The notes below the pieces were generated by a model. The model had not been told where the DNA came from and ran no database searches. It worked only from the letters and a program-made list of their open reading frames with translations. A DNA stretch of 64,000 nt from Chaenocephalus aceratus (taxonomy: Eukaryota; Chordata; Actinopteri; Perciformes; Channichthyidae). The stretch lies in the NCBI GenBank assembly GCA_023974075.1, contig CM043807.1:3365440-3429439 (forward strand), in the 5' to 3' direction. Shown here in pieces: positions 26,501 through 41,500 of this stretch; within the stretch, counting starts at the first letter, position 1, and each line of letters begins with the position of its first letter. The translations under genes and the position numbers were made by a program.

Positions 26501-29500
26501 TGGAAAAAAGCTTTCTTTTAACCAGAGTTCCTGCCGCTCTGCACGGAGCGCGAGACACTGTTCCCGGGATGACAGGGTTCCCTGTATCTCGTAGAACTGC
26601 GGGGGGGAGAGGCGAACTGCAGAGACTACTCTCTGCCCATCCGCCTGCTCATCCATCTGTCCATCAGACACACGCGCCGCCACCCTGAGTACCATCCAGT
26701 ACTCTGCTAGCGCCGGGTGTACATTCTCTGGATGTGCTGTGGTTGGTGGCAAACCACGCCAGAGCCCTCCACACGCTGCATTTCACACAGGCTCTCAATA
26801 TGTCGCCGTTTAGGAGAAGACTCGTAAACTGCGCGTTCACGCTCAACATCACTATGGGATGAGCGGAGGTGTGGGCAGTGCTGTCCACCCGAGGTGTAAT
26901 AATGGCCCTCCGTGGGCTTATTACGACCGTGGGTAGGAGGTACGTCTGAGACACAGGAAAAATCCGTGCTGCCTAAACCCAAAAAGTGTAAAGGTAGACG
27001 GATTGAATAGTACGCCCTGCTGTTTTATTAACCGATAAGTTAAAAAACCCAGCCGGCTTAGGCAGCGAGCCGTGCTGCCAAGTAACCAATAGGCTATTGG
27101 CAGCCGGCTTAACCGGGGAGCCTTGCTTCATATTATATTCCATCTTTCCATTAACACACGCGCCGCCACTCAGCGCGCCAACCTGCTCTGGATGTGCTGT
27201 GGTTGTCATGGTGACGAGCCACGCCAGAGCCCTCCAGACGCTGCACTTCACACAGGCTCTCATTATGTCCACTGTAACACATTTTCCTGTCAAACAACAG
27301 TAAAGCGCCGGCAGTTTCTTCACAGACGCCTGCACTTCACTGCCATACCACAGTACTCATACTGTGAAATGATTTTACAGCCTCTCTCATTAACAGTAAA
27401 ATACCGGCAGCAGAGACGCCAGCAATACACTGAAATTATACAGTATTCATACTGTTGGACAATTTCAGTTTATCACTGTAAAAAATTAAATAATTCACAG
27501 TAACATTCTGGTTAGGGGGCTGCCAGTAGATTAGTGCCGAAAATCGGCTGAAAAATAACAGTAATTGCTTACAGTGTTAAACTGGACACCGAGGTGCGTT
27601 CACGCTCAACACCCCTAAGGGATGAGCGGAGTTGTGTGCAGTGCTGTCCTCACTGTAATAATGGCACTCGTGGGCTCATTACCGTGTGTAGGAGGTAGGT
27701 TTGGGACAGAGGAGAAAAACCGAGCTGCCTAAAAACCAATAGGTTTTAAAGACAGCCTATTCATGCAGCGAGCCATGCTGCCTATAACCGACAGGTTAGG
27801 GGCAGCCGGCTTACCCGGTGGGCCTTGCTGCTTATTATTATCCATCTGTCCATCGAACACACGCGTCGCCCTTCTGAGTAATATTCTGAGAGCGCGCGAC
27901 ATGCTCTGGATGTGCTGTGGTTGTCATGGTGACGAGCCACGTCAGAGCCCTCGCCGCCATTGCACGTGAAGCAACCCAAGAGGGGCCCGGACCGAAAAGC
28001 TGCGAAGGGGCCTCCACACGCTGCATCTCACACCAGCTCTCATCCTGTCTCTGTTTAGGAGAAGGCTCGTAAACTGGACATTGAGGCGCGTTCACGCTCA
28101 AACCCGCTGAGGGAATGAGCGGAGGTGTGTGCAGTGCTATTCACACAGTGCGTAATAACAGCCCTGGGCTCATTACGACCGTGTGTAGTAGGCACATCTG
28201 GGGCAGAGGAAAAAAAACCGTGCTGCCTGCTAACCGACCGGTTAGGAGCATCAGGTTTAAACGTCAAGCCTTGCTGTCTAATAACCGCCTGGTTAAATAC
28301 AGCTGGCTTGCGCCACGAGCCCTGCTGCCTGCTGACTGACAGGTTACAGCCGGCTCTTGCACCTCCACACGCTGTATTGCACAGCGGCTCTCATCATGTC
28401 GCCGTTTAGGAGAAGGCTCGTAAACCGGACATTGAGGCGCGTTCACGCTCAAACCCGCTTGAGGAATGAACGGTGTGTGGAGGCATATCTGTGACCTAGG
28501 AAACAAGTCCGTGCTGTCTAATCAACCGCCAGGTTTTAAAGACAGCCGGTTTGTGCCGCGAGCCCTGTTGCCTAATAACCGACAGGCTATGAGGCAACTG
28601 CTTATGTCATCCGGAGGAGAGCTCTCCTGAACCGGGGCAACGGGGAGATCTCCTTAGGCGGCTGCCTTTCCGATGATCTCCGGGAGTTCCTGGAGAATAC
28701 CGCCTATACGGCAGAGCCGAGATGGCGGATAGTGTCAGCCCGGCAGCCGAACCTATAGGCTCGGTTGCCGGGCTGACACCGGGCCCCGCCCTGTCTCCCC
28801 CGTCCGGAGGAGAGGGAGGATGGGGCCGGGGGAACCACATAGTGATCCGTGAATGGAGGGGAAGAAGTCGCCTGACTGCTGCCCGCCACTCGGATCCAAT
28901 AATCAAGGGCTTGGCCAATCATCCCCGGCCGCAGCCGCGAGAGCGTTCGCTCTCCGCTGTCTGTGGGCCAGAGGGAGACGGACACAATGAGTGCACACAC
29001 CTGGGGATTGAGAGCCGCGTTTGCGTGCTCCAATCCCCGGCAGGACTCACCTGTATCGTCTGTGTAAAGCCGCTTCCTCCCTGGAGCGAGCCAGCCACAG
29101 CCGGTCGTAATTCATATGTCGGCTAACCCCGAGCCCCGCCCTGTCTCCCCCGTCCGGAGGAGAGGGAGAATGGGCCAGGGGGAAATGTTTGCTTTCTAGT
29201 AAACAGCTCTGAAAAGAGCTTGTGCCTGTACAGTGCTTCTGCAACGGAGTGCTGAAGAAAAATGGGAGCAGTTGGACGGGCCTTCTTCCTATTTATACGG
29301 AAGTGAGGCCGGAGGTGGGGCCCACGTCATAGGTGGGCGTGGATTAAGTCTGTCAGTGCTGCACACGTGCAGTGGGATTACCCAATAGCGATAGCCTTAG
29401 AGGGCGAAGCCTCATACGAAATAGAACATGACACTGCCTGCCAGTAGCTTTGCCTATATCTGTGTTGATAGGTAATAGATTGAGAATCAGATTGGAAACA

Positions 29501-32500
29501 GGAAGTGCTCAAACGTTTGTGTGAGTTTATCAAATTTAGCAGTGATTCCATGTCAGCCACAGCTTGCCACAAACAATCTGACTGATAGTGTATCTAACAA
29601 ACTTAAACTAGCTTTATTAAATGTCAGTTCTTTGGCAGGAAAAACGTTTTTAATCAATGATTTTATCACTGAGCACAATCTGGATTTTATGTTTTTAACG
29701 GAAACTTGGATTGAACAAAATAACAGTGCAGCTGTTCTTATCGAATCAACCCCTCCCAACTTTAGTTTTATGAGTCAGGAAAGAATGCATAAGAAAGGGG
29801 GTGGCGTTGCTATTCTGTTCAATGATTCCCTTCAATGCAGGAAGACATCGTATGGAAACTTTGCTTCTTTTGAATATGTGGCCCTTCAGCTGAAATGCTC
29901 CTCTCGAGCTCTGTTCCTAAATATCTATAGGCCACCCAAATACTGTGCAAGCTTTTTTGATGACTTTACTGAACTGCTGTCTATAGTGAGTATTGACTTT
30001 GACCGTCTAGTCATTGTTGGTGATTTTAACATCCATGTTGACAACCCCCAGGACAGAGGGGCTAAAGAACTGTTGTGTGTTCTTGATAGCTATGGACTGA
30101 CTCAGCATGTGACGGAGCCCACGCACAATAAGGGGCACACTCTGGACTTAATTATCTCAAAGGGTCTGAATATCTCTAAGGTTGTGGTGACTGATGTTGC
30201 ACTCTCTGACCATTCCTGTGTTTTCTTTGAGAGCTCTATTTCTGTTCATAAAAATGTTCAAAAAGAGGTAACCACAAAGCGATATTTAACTGAAAATACT
30301 AGGGAAATGTTTACTCAGAATTTTTCTACCACACTTGCCCCTGCTAACACCTCAGTAAATGAGCTAGTAGATCATTTTAATTCAAACATTACAAATATTA
30401 TAGATGCCATTGCTCCAACTAAGGTAAAGGAAGTGACTGGCAAGAAAATATCTCCATGGAGAAAGGGCATGACCGTGAAAACAGAAAAAGAGAATGTCAA
30501 AAAGCTGAACGCAGGTGGCGAAAAACAAATATCGAGCCATGCGAGTTGAAGGAACCAGGTTTTTTTTGCATTTTTGTCAAACGGATGCGTGTCATTGGTG
30601 GGAAGTGACCTCAGCGTGCCGGTAAAGATTTGGAGAGACACTGCATCGTATGATTCCTACATTCTGAGCTCTGTGCTACCGTTTTCTGAAGAGTCTAGAA
30701 CTGGGGATTTTGTCCTGATGCGAGGTATGGGAATTAATGTTGTGCCTGTTCCTCTGCATTCTGTTGTGCTTATCTGTGGTTTGGTGCAGGGTGAGGTTAA
30801 CACGGGGGTCCGTCCTGTAATGCCGATTGAAGGTGTGGATGTTATCCTTGGGAACGGCCTGGCTGGCAGCCGTGTGTGGGCTGAGGGTCCACCGCCTACC
30901 ATACTGTCATCTTCACCCACTGTGACTGTTAACGCAGAGCAGAATGCTAAGTGCTCCCCTGGAGTGTTTGTAGCTGGTACTGTGACACGGGCTGTGAGCT
31001 GTGCACAGGGGGAGTCTAAGCAGGGTGAAGAGGTGGGTGAGATAGATTCTGGTTGTTCCTGACTTGTTGTTGTCTGTATCCCGCAGTTAATTGGTGGTAG
31101 AGCAGAAACTGATGTCTCCCTCATTTCGTTCTTTGAGGCGGTTCTCTCCACCGAGGATGGAAATGGCACTACCGGTGGTTGTCTGCTGCAAGGGGAGCTG
31201 CTGGTCAGAAAATGGTTGTCACATAGGAAAGGCCTCAAATCTGAAAAACATCAACCCGGACACCATGACCTCGGATCTCCAGCATCTCTCCACAATAACT
31301 CCTACATCAGTAAATGAATCTGTGGATTTTTACAATACATCTCTGAGCAGTCTCCTGGATCTCCACGCCCCTGTCAAAACCAGAACAGTCACTTTCTCAC
31401 GGTCAGCCCCCTGGTACACCTGCGAGCTGAGGAAAATGAAGACAGCGGGGCGTGTCCTTGAGCGGCGCTTCAAGGCTTCAGGCCTCTCTGTTCACAGACA
31501 GGCATACCGGGACCACCAAAATGCCTACGCAAAGTCCCTCAGAGACACACGGTCAAAATTCTACTCCGCCATCATCAACAATAGCCCTGGCAACTCTAAG
31601 CTACTTTTTTCCACCATAAACCATCTCCTCAAACCTCAGACTCCGCTACACAAAGACACCACAGAGGAGCAGTGATAATTTCATCACATTTTTCAGGAAA
31701 AAGGTAGAGACCATCCACTCTCTCCTCTCAAACTCCGCTGCTCTGCTAGTCCTGAACGTCAACCCCCAGCCTGGACCGACCCAGCCTCTTTGCTGCTTCA
31801 CTAACATCTCGCAGCATGAAGTTGAGGCCATCATCAAAAAGATGAAACCCTCCACCTATGCTCTGGACCCCTTTCCCACAGCTTTGGTTAAATCGAACAT
31901 TGGTGCCATAAGTCCGCTGATCACTTCAGTGATAAACCAGTCCATCCAGTCTGGTCATGTTCCACCACCATTAAAAGCTGCTGTCATCAAACCACTCCTC
32001 AAAAAATCCACTTTAGACCCTGAAGTCCTAGCCAATTACAGACCCATCTCCAACCTGCCATTCCTATCCAAGGTACTGGAGAAAGTAGTTGCCATTCAGA
32101 TCCAGGAACATCTAACACTGAATAAACTCTTTGAAAAATTCCAGTCTGGTTTCCGCCAGGGCCACAGTACAGAAACTGCCTTAGTCAGGGTGACCAATGA
32201 CCTGCTGATGACAGCTGACACCGGATCTCCATCTCTCCTCATCCTCCTGGATCTAACTGCAGCATTTGATACCGTCGACCATGACATCCTACTCCACCGT
32301 CTTCACACTACAATTGGACTCTCTGACTCTGCCTTAAACTGCTCAGTCCTCCTATCTCACCGGGAGGACTAAGCACGTCACCTTGGGAGCGGCTAAATCA
32401 AGAACTCACTCTGTGACTTGCGGTGTCCCCCAAGGATCAGTCCTTGGCCCCACCCTTTTCACCATATACATATCCCCCCTTGGTCGTGTCATCAGCCGGC

Positions 32501-35500
32501 ATGGAATATCTTTCCATTGCTATGCTGATGACACACAGCTCTACATCAGAGCAAACCCAACCCCCTCTGCACCTCTGCCATCATCCACAATAACCACATG
32601 CCTGGAGGAGATAAAGGTGTGGATGAAGCACAACTTCCTCCAGCTAAACAGCTCCAAGACTGAAGCCATTCTTATTGGCACTCCACATCAGGTCCATTCA
32701 TCTGCCATCACCAGCATCACCTTCTCCGGTCAGAACATTCCACTCTCAACAACGGTTACCAATCTGGGAGTTAAAATGGATCCTCACCTGACCTTTGAGG
32801 CCCACATCAAGCAAATATGCAAGACCTCTTTCTACCACCTGAGAAATATTGCGAAACTCGGCCCCACACTCAGTCTGCCAGATGCTGAAAAGCTTGTCCA
32901 CGCCTTTGTCTCCTCCAGGCTGGACTACTGTAACGCACTTCTCATTGGGATTCCTAGCAAGAACATCCAGAAGCTGCAATACATCCAAAACACAGCTGCT
33001 AGGATCCTGATGAGAGTGCGGAAGTACGAACACATCACACCCATCCTCAAATCACTGCACTGGCTCCCGGTCTCACTCAGGATTGACTACAAAATCACCC
33101 TCTTCACTCATCAGTGCATATATGGAAATGCTCCCTCCTACATCAAGGAATTGCTCACCCCACAAACCTCCACGAGGAACCTACGTTCAGTAAAGGCAAA
33201 CCTCCTCATCCCACCAAGGACAAAACTGAAGACCATGGGAGACCGAGCCTTCTGCTCCGCTGCTCCGAGATTGTGGAATGCCCTCCCAAACCAGCTGAGG
33301 ACACCACAGACTGTGGAGGCTTTCAAAAAAGGCCTAAAAACGCATCTTTTTAGAATAGCCTTTAACTAGATTTTTAAATCCCCCACATTATGCCATGCGG
33401 GCATGAATGTCACAGCTTTTATTATGTTGTTTTAATTGTTTTTTTTATTGTTTTTATTGTTTTTGTTGTTTTGTTTCACCCTTTTTAATTTTTAATTTTG
33501 TAACACTTTGAGTTTTGTTTACGCAAATGAAAAGTGCGCTTATAAATAAAATAAAATAATATATTATTGTTGAGCCAGTCTTTCAGATTGTGGTTCCTGT
33601 CAAATTTCGTGAGGAGGTCCTCAAGAAAGCACATAAGCAATCGGGACATCTGGGTGTCCGTAAAACATGTAATGACATGTTACGGTATTTCTTTTGGCCT
33701 TGTTTAAAGAGAGATGTGTCTCGGCATATCATGTCACACGTGTCAAATGAGAGGTAAGCCAACTCGGTCAAAAGAGAAGTTGTCGTCTGCCCAGGTAAGG
33801 ATGAAACAACTGTATGAACGAAAAACTGAGCAGCGCTCGTTTAGTTCTGGGGGTCAGGTCCTGGTTTTGTTGCCAAGGGCTAGTTTGCCGTTTCTGGAAA
33901 AATATTCTGGGCTTTTCCATGTGCTGGCTCAAGGGACTGACCAGAATTGTCTCCTGTCCACACCGAAGCATAGAAGAAGAGCTCCTAGTTTGTTTGGGTT
34001 TGCCTGACGGTACTATGCTGTTTGCTCTGGTCTTTTAGATCTACTCTGTCCCTCTTAAATTGCTTCGTCAGGCGCTGGAGTTGCTGAGTGGGCAGGGGAA
34101 GGTTTGTTGGCTGGTTTGAAAAGGAGTATAGACATCAGTCTGGAGTTTTTGAAGGCTAATGTAGCTGTATTGTTTTGGTGAGAAGAGGGTCCTGTTGGGT
34201 AGCCTGGGTTGACGGTGTTCCTAGTGGAACTCCTTTCTTTATGGGGGGGAGTGTGACGACCCCTCCACACCATTAGGTGTTCCGTGGTCTCTCTCTCTCT
34301 CTTTGTTTACAGGATCTGGTGTTGGGGGGGGCCGGCATTTACCTGATGAGCTGCACCTGGGTCGAAAAGGCTAAGAAGAGAGCCCAGCCGGATACGTCTC
34401 TCTCACTCCTCTGGGCACTCTCTCCGTGCCAGCCTTGGGGACCTGTTGCTGGTTCCATTTACTTGTTTGTTTATTATGAATAAACGATTATTATATTTAA
34501 AGAGCCATCTTTCCACCTTTCTTAAGCTCTTTTCTGTTCTTTGGTTTTAGCGCCTGGCCGACGCGCTCACACATCACTCAGAGATATATTGTTTGTTTTT
34601 TGGTACATTTATTTCCATGTTATCGTTTCCATTTATTCACTGTTCGTTCTCTTCTTTAAACACAAATGAAGGTATCTTACCAGACGATGTTGAAACAGTT
34701 TTCGTCACTTAAATAAACAAATCGTATCTTCTCTGCAGTGCAATGCTCCGCCCAACCGTGGCTGCGGATCCCGATCAAATGACACCAATCAATTAGACTC
34801 CATTACATACATTAAATGATTAAATAATCAAAAATAAATCAACGTTTTGGCTCCTACAATATTCATACCCCTCGTCTCGCCTCCCAGCTTTGTTGCAGCC
34901 AAGGAGCCGGGTTGTAACACTTGGCTTTTATAATTTGGAATAGAAAATTGCACGGCAGTCTTTCTTCTCTGACATCATTGCCAAAAACAATGCACGTGCC
35001 TTGTTTGCTACCGTTGACAGACTAACTAACCCCCCAGTATCAGTAGCCTCTGGATTTCTATCCACCAGGGCGTGCAATGATTTTGGCTCCTTCTTCACTG
35101 ACAAATTCAGAATCAGACAAGCAGTCAGTGCCTCTGCATCAGGTACAGCAGATGTGTTGTCCCTGTGTCCACCTAATATAAATTCAGACATCATGGCACA
35201 ATTCCATCAGATTAATGATAAAGATCTAGAGGACATTATACAACTTCTGAAATCCTCCTCCTGCTGCCTTGATATCATTCCAACATGATTTTTCAAAAAT
35301 GTTTTTCATTGCATGGCCTCAGATCTACTTCATATAGTAAACAAATCTCTTCACTCAGGGGTTTTTCCTAAAGACGTTAATGCTTCAGTAATGAACAATT
35401 ACAGGCCCATATCAAACCTCCCATTTCTAGGTAAAATAATTGAAAAAGTAGTTTTTCAACATTTGAGTAACTTCTTGCTTTTAAATAACTGTTTGGATGT

Positions 35501-38500
35501 GTTCCAGTCAGGATTTCGTCCAAACCACAGCACTGAGACTGCTCTTGTAAAGGTCTTCAATGACATCCACTTAAACACAAACAGTGGCAGAACTTCAGTG
35601 TTAGTATTATTAGATCTCAGTGCTGCGTTTGACACTGTTGACCACAACATATTACTAGACCGACTGGAAAACTGGGTGGGACTTTCATCAATTGGTTTGA
35701 ATCCTACTTAAAGGACAGAAACAACTTTGTTTCTATAGGTAAATACACATCTGAGTTGACAAATATGACATGTGGGGTTCCTCAAGGCTCCATCTTGGGG
35801 CCTCTTCTCTTTAACATCTACATGCTACCGCTGGCTCAGATAATGAAAAACAACAACATAAGTTACCATAGCTATGCAGACACTCACATTTACATAACCA
35901 TTTCACCAGGAGACTATGCTCAAATGTAAACACTGAGTAAGTGCATTGAACAAATCAATGACTGGATGTGTCAGAACTTTCTCCAATTAAACAAAGATAA
36001 AACTGAGGTAATGGTTTTTGGAGCCAAGGCAGAACGTATAAAAGTTAGCGCTGAGCTTCAGTCTGCAATGTTCAAAACAACAGATAAAAGCCAGAAATCT
36101 AGGTGTAGTCATGGACTCTGACCTGAGTTTCAACAGTCACATTAAAACAGTTACTAAATCAGCCTACTATCACCTAAAGAACATATCTAGGATTAAAAGA
36201 CTAATGTCACAGCAGGATTTGGAAAAACTTGTCCATGCTTTTATCTTCAGTAAACTGGATACTGTAATGGTGTCTTTGGCAGGTGTCACAAAAAAAATCT
36301 ATTAGAAAGCTGCAGCTGATTCAGAACGCTGCTGCTCGAGTCCTCATTAACACTAAGAAAGTGGATCACATCACTCCTGTTCTGAAGTCTTTACACTGGC
36401 TTCCTGTGTGTCAAAGAATAGATTTCAAAATACTGCTGCTGGTTTATAAAGCACTGAATGGTGTAGGCCCAAAATACATTTCTGACCTCCGCTAAATTAT
36501 GAACCATCCAGATCTCTCAGGTCTTCAGGGACTGGTCAGTTTTCTGTCCCCATAGTCAGAACTAAACATGGAAAAGCAGCGTTCAGTTATTATGCTCCAA
36601 ATATCTGGAACAAACTCCCAGAAACCTGCAGGTCCGCTGCAACTCTGACTACTTTTAAATCCAGACTGAAGACTTTTCTTTTTGTCGCTGCTTTTAATTG
36701 ATATATTCATCTTAAAATGCACTGTAACTTTTATTATCTTTGCTTTTTATCTTTGCTTTTAAATGAGTGTGTTTAGATCATTTTATAATATGTTTCTTAA
36801 GTCTTTTTTTTGTAAAGCACTTGCCTTGTGTTGAAAGGTGCTATATAAATACACTTGCCTTGCCTTACAGCCATACCAAGAAATGGCTTAGCTCCACCTA
36901 GCCCCACCATGAACAATTATGTTAAAGTAAGCAAAAAAAAGTGTGCCAACTCTCGCTGAGTACATTTCACAGACAGCAGTTAGTAAGATTGATTTTAGTA
37001 ACCACTTGTCTGGAAATGTCGAAGACTAGAAACGGTTTTGAAAACGTTTGTCACGTAGTGATCGTCTTCTCAATAAAACATCTTTGCTAATGTCTTCTGG
37101 CCAATCAGAATCATGATAACGGCGTGGTGTTGCGAGAATACTTTAGCGGTGAACTTCTCTTATACATCCATGGATACAACATTACATGTGATAGAAATCA
37201 ACGCGTAATGAAATAAGACCCCACGGTTTGATGATTGATAGGTGTGTGGGCTGTCTTTCATTTTGACACACAGAACAATGGGGACTATCCACCCTTATCC
37301 ACAATGTAAAGTAATTCACACAGCCTCTTCCCTCTTCTCTCTGTGAGCAGCAGGTTCAGCTTTCAGAACAAAGTAACAAAAAAGGCATTCATTCATTTAT
37401 TTATTTTTCTTCTCAAGAGTGTAACAGAATCAGAATGTGTATTTATGTTAGTATTTCAAAAAATCTCCTGGGGGAGAATCCCCCAAGACCCCCCTGCAGG
37501 GGTTGGGTTTTCAGCATGTTAACTTTTTCACCTGTGGGGAAATTGCAGGATTGGCTCCAGGTCGCCCTTTTTATTTACTACAAGACAAATGTGCCTTTTT
37601 ATTTCATACAGTTCAATTTGGATTGAGACAGGGAAATAATGTAAACCTCACGCGTGGCGTTTCACTGTCAAGGGGGCGATACAGCGTGTATGTAATTACA
37701 TTGCAAATACTGACTTGATCCCCACTGTATGGGTTAGCCCCAGGGTCGCTCTAGAACAAATCGAATGGGGGGGCAATCATTTACCACGGGGGGGCACAAA
37801 CTGCCGTCAACAACCAACACACAAACACCAACGCAACTTCAATTAAAAAAAACATGCTGTAAAGTCTATTGTCTTTCACACACATTGCAGGGGTGTAGTG
37901 CTATTTTATAGCGCACCTATGACTTCTGCATACATGGCACGACCACCAAAACAGAAACATATGGACATAGGCCACCATATAAAAAGTGTGCAAATGTATT
38001 TGGTATCCTATCCATGTGAACATGTTTTAGGTGGGGCATGCTCCCCCGGGAAGATTATTTTTAAAATATTGAAGTTAAAAGCATCAATCTGGTGCACTTT
38101 GAGAGCAAAATGAAGAGATCTATGGATAGCCTATCTCTCAGCATCCATATGAAACAGAACTGTAAACAGATTTACTTTTTCTTTATGGATATTTTACTAA
38201 TCACTCCCCTTTCAAACTGTATTCTTGTGTTACTGTCCTATTGTATTTCATACCCGTTTTTCATTTATTCTCTTATTCTTTAATAACTATAATGATCATA
38301 TAAAGGAGTTCCTCGCAAATACTTGTTTACATAAATGGTGACCAAACCGTTTGAGACCCACTGAGATAACCTACACTAAAGTGAACTATCTAAACACTGA
38401 GAGAGTCCTTACCTCACTGAGCTGAGGTTATACGATCCTCTCAGTCTGACAGGAGAGGACTCTCTTCCACCTTGGTGTAGAAACAGCTCTTTATATCCGT

Positions 38501-41500
38501 TAGCATAGCTAGCTAACCAGATGCTAACAACAACATTCCGCGTTACCACTCGCGCACTCACAAAATGCGCTCGTGCCACACACACACCAGCCGAGCTTGA
38601 ACACAGAGACCCAGAAGTAGGCTACTTGTACTGTACTGTGTATATCATATTATTTTCGATGGCTTTACTGTATAATCAGTGTAACAGATGAACAGATTGC
38701 CACTGGGCTTTCATCTAAACACACAGCCACGTAATGATAACAAAACAAAGGTCGGGGGTCATTGGTCAAGCAACACACCAATCAGAGAGCAGCAGTGAGC
38801 ACATCTCAGGCTGTGTTTTATATTTGTATTTATTTCTGATGTATTTCACACAAAAAACCTTTAGTGGAAACGTTTTCACTTATATGATTAATAAAAATTA
38901 AAAACCGGCAAAGTGGCAAGGCTTGCCCACCATGCGTTGGGGGGGAACAGTGACTCATTTGGGGGGGCATGGCCCGTGAATGACCCCCATGACGCCGACC
39001 CTGGTTAGCCCTACCATAGATTACCCAAAACAAATACTCTGGAGCCGCCACTGGGCGCCTTTCAAAGCTCTCAAGGACACCTTGCATAATTAAAAACAAG
39101 CAACAAAGAAGGTCAAACAGAAATTCGAGACTTAAAAAAGAAAGACTTAAAAACAACAATCATTTTAGAGGAATTATGATATAGAATATGCCAGTTTAAA
39201 AAGGTGGGTTTTTCAGGCAGGATTTGAAGGTTGAGAGTGAGTCCATATTGCGGATGTCTTGTGGGAGAGAGTTCCAGAGACGGGGGGCAGATTGGCTGAA
39301 GGCTCTTGACCCCATGGTGGTCAGGCGGGCAGAAGGTACAGTGAGTTGGAAGGCAGGATGACACCCAGACTCTTAACATGGGGGGAGGGGGGGACTGTGG
39401 AGTTGTCAATGGTAAGGAAGAATTTGTCAGTTTTGGAGTGGACTTGGAGCCAACTAAAAGAACCTCTGTTTTATCACTATTTAGTTTGAGAAAATTGGAT
39501 GAGAACCAGGATTTGATTTCCAGTAAGCAGTCGGAAAGGGTAGTGGGGGGAGAGTGGAAGTGGGTTTGGTGGAAAAATAGAGCTGGGTGTCATCCGCATA
39601 ACAGTAGAATTGGATTGCGTATTTTCTGATGATATGGCAGAGAGATGATAAATAGGTGCGACATGAGAGGGAGGGGAGTCCGTAGAGGAAGTTCTTGATG
39701 TATCTACATTTCACAAATCACCAGTGACGTGCGGTGACATTCATGGCTACCGTCTACCGTCTCTGCAGAATAACAGTAGCAACAAGAACCTGTGGGCTCA
39801 CGTGCGCCCCCTTCAGTGCGGCAGAGGTTATGGCTGCCTCTCCAGGTGCTTTTTTCATTGCCGTTGTATGATGAGACCAGTGGGCCTATATATCATATAC
39901 GTGTGGGAATCTGACGTCATTGTCACCTGACGGTGTCACCTGATGCGGTCACATGACCGGTGACCAGGTAAACAGGAAGCCATAAAAAGCCGTCAGTTCA
40001 AAAAAAAAGTCTCTCTTGGCTGCTTGTCACTGGTCTTCTCCCTCTCACAAAGGGCGAGTGCAAGACGAGAGTTTACCATTGATGGAGGGAAACTCTCCCG
40101 ACAGGCACAAGACCGGAGCTTAATGTACACAACCGGCCCAGCTACCCGGGATATGAAGTGACCATTTCCCCGGCAGGATTAAGCTGAGTTGGAAATCTAC
40201 TCTGTGGAAGACCAGGCCAGCCACTGTCCTATAGTGTTTTTGTGTATTTTCTTGTTCATTTTCTTCATGTGCAGTATATGGCAGTATAATCATTTTATTA
40301 TTTGTGTCGTAGGTTGCGCTCCTCTGCGGCGTAGGCCTGGGCCCGGGTGGAACGCTGCCTGCCTTCAGTTTAGGGACTGCACCGTGTGACACTTTCTTTT
40401 CTGTATGCTAAATATCTCACTGTTATTATTTTAGAGATTGTGGTTTAAATATTGCATGCTTATGTTGTTTTGGTGTGTGGCTTTTCTTGTTTTTGTCCCT
40501 CACGATTAGCAGGCACTGCAACCCAGCGGACCGGGCCTGCCCAACTGAGGAGGGTAACTTATATATGTATTGAATTATATTTGCCATTTTTATACTTTAC
40601 ATGAATCGATATTTTAAACGGTTTCCAAACACTTGTTAAATAAAGCTGTGTTATGTTTTTGCAATTCATGCCTCTGTCATAATTGAACCGATTAAGGGAA
40701 GCTTTAAAATCAATCCACGACTTACATTTAGGGTCCACGGGTTCCTCCTTCCCCTTAGCAGGAGGTGGCGTTGTCAGTGACTACTGTAGCTTTACATATG
40801 GCAACCTCAGTCACGGTTACCATATACGTGAAATAAGTTATTTAGAGACTATGGATGGCGAGGATAAATGTAATAAAGGGATCTACAAACATTACATTGG
40901 TGACATACAGTGAGATGGTAACAGGCATGCGCTTAGGGCCCGCTTTCCAGCCAGTTTCTGTGGGGTGACCATAGGGGGTGACGCATTCTGAGATGAGGCA
41001 GAACTCATCTGTGCCTCACCTTACCCCACAGTAACTGGCTTGAGCGCGCTCACAAATAAGTGCCCACGCTACATTAGTGCCCGCGCTCCAGCCAGTTACT
41101 GTGGGCTTACGTGAGGCAGAGATCGTCCCTGCCTCACTCCTCTTCGCTCCCATGTAGTTGTAGCGGAGCTCGGCCAATTTGCTGATTTTGACTATAAAAA
41201 GCGATTGGAATCAAACAGAAATCACATTTACAACACAGATCAGTGGAGACATTTTATTATTATTACTATTTAGTTTTTCTTTAGTTGTTTTTCCGTTACA
41301 TTGGAGTATGACAGGTGAGGCTCTGCCTCCCCTGACTGCACGTCGCTGCAAATCACCTATAATGGTGAACTTTAGGTAATAACCAAAAGGACCTTCTGAA
41401 AATGTATGGAAGAAGCTGGATCAACAAATCACAGGAACACTTTGTCCAGGTAATTAGCTTCAATTTTGGTTTGGGAAACGTGACTGCTATTTGTGCTCAC

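Larger units (their letters stand above)
24037..29430 (-). mobile_element. DIRS-type tyrosine-recombinase retrotransposon, degenerate
   Basis: Minus-strand order: terminal repeat (about 29430-29250), 5' region with tandem repeats, reverse transcriptase, RNase H, tyrosine recombinase, internal complementary region (24080-24180), then the opposite terminal repeat, displaced to 10390-10569 by Polinton-like element 1. This order and the internal complementary region are diagnostic of DIRS elements. Several frame breaks mean it is inactive. Confidence 0.88.

Noticed and set aside
26650..28600. CRISPR-like spacing of repeats
   Set aside because: The units are long, degenerate and contiguous, in a eukaryotic DIRS element.
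30657..31238. 193-codon minus-strand frame in the gypsy fragment
   Set aside because: The plus strand carries recognisable gypsy protein sequence; the minus frame is its shadow.
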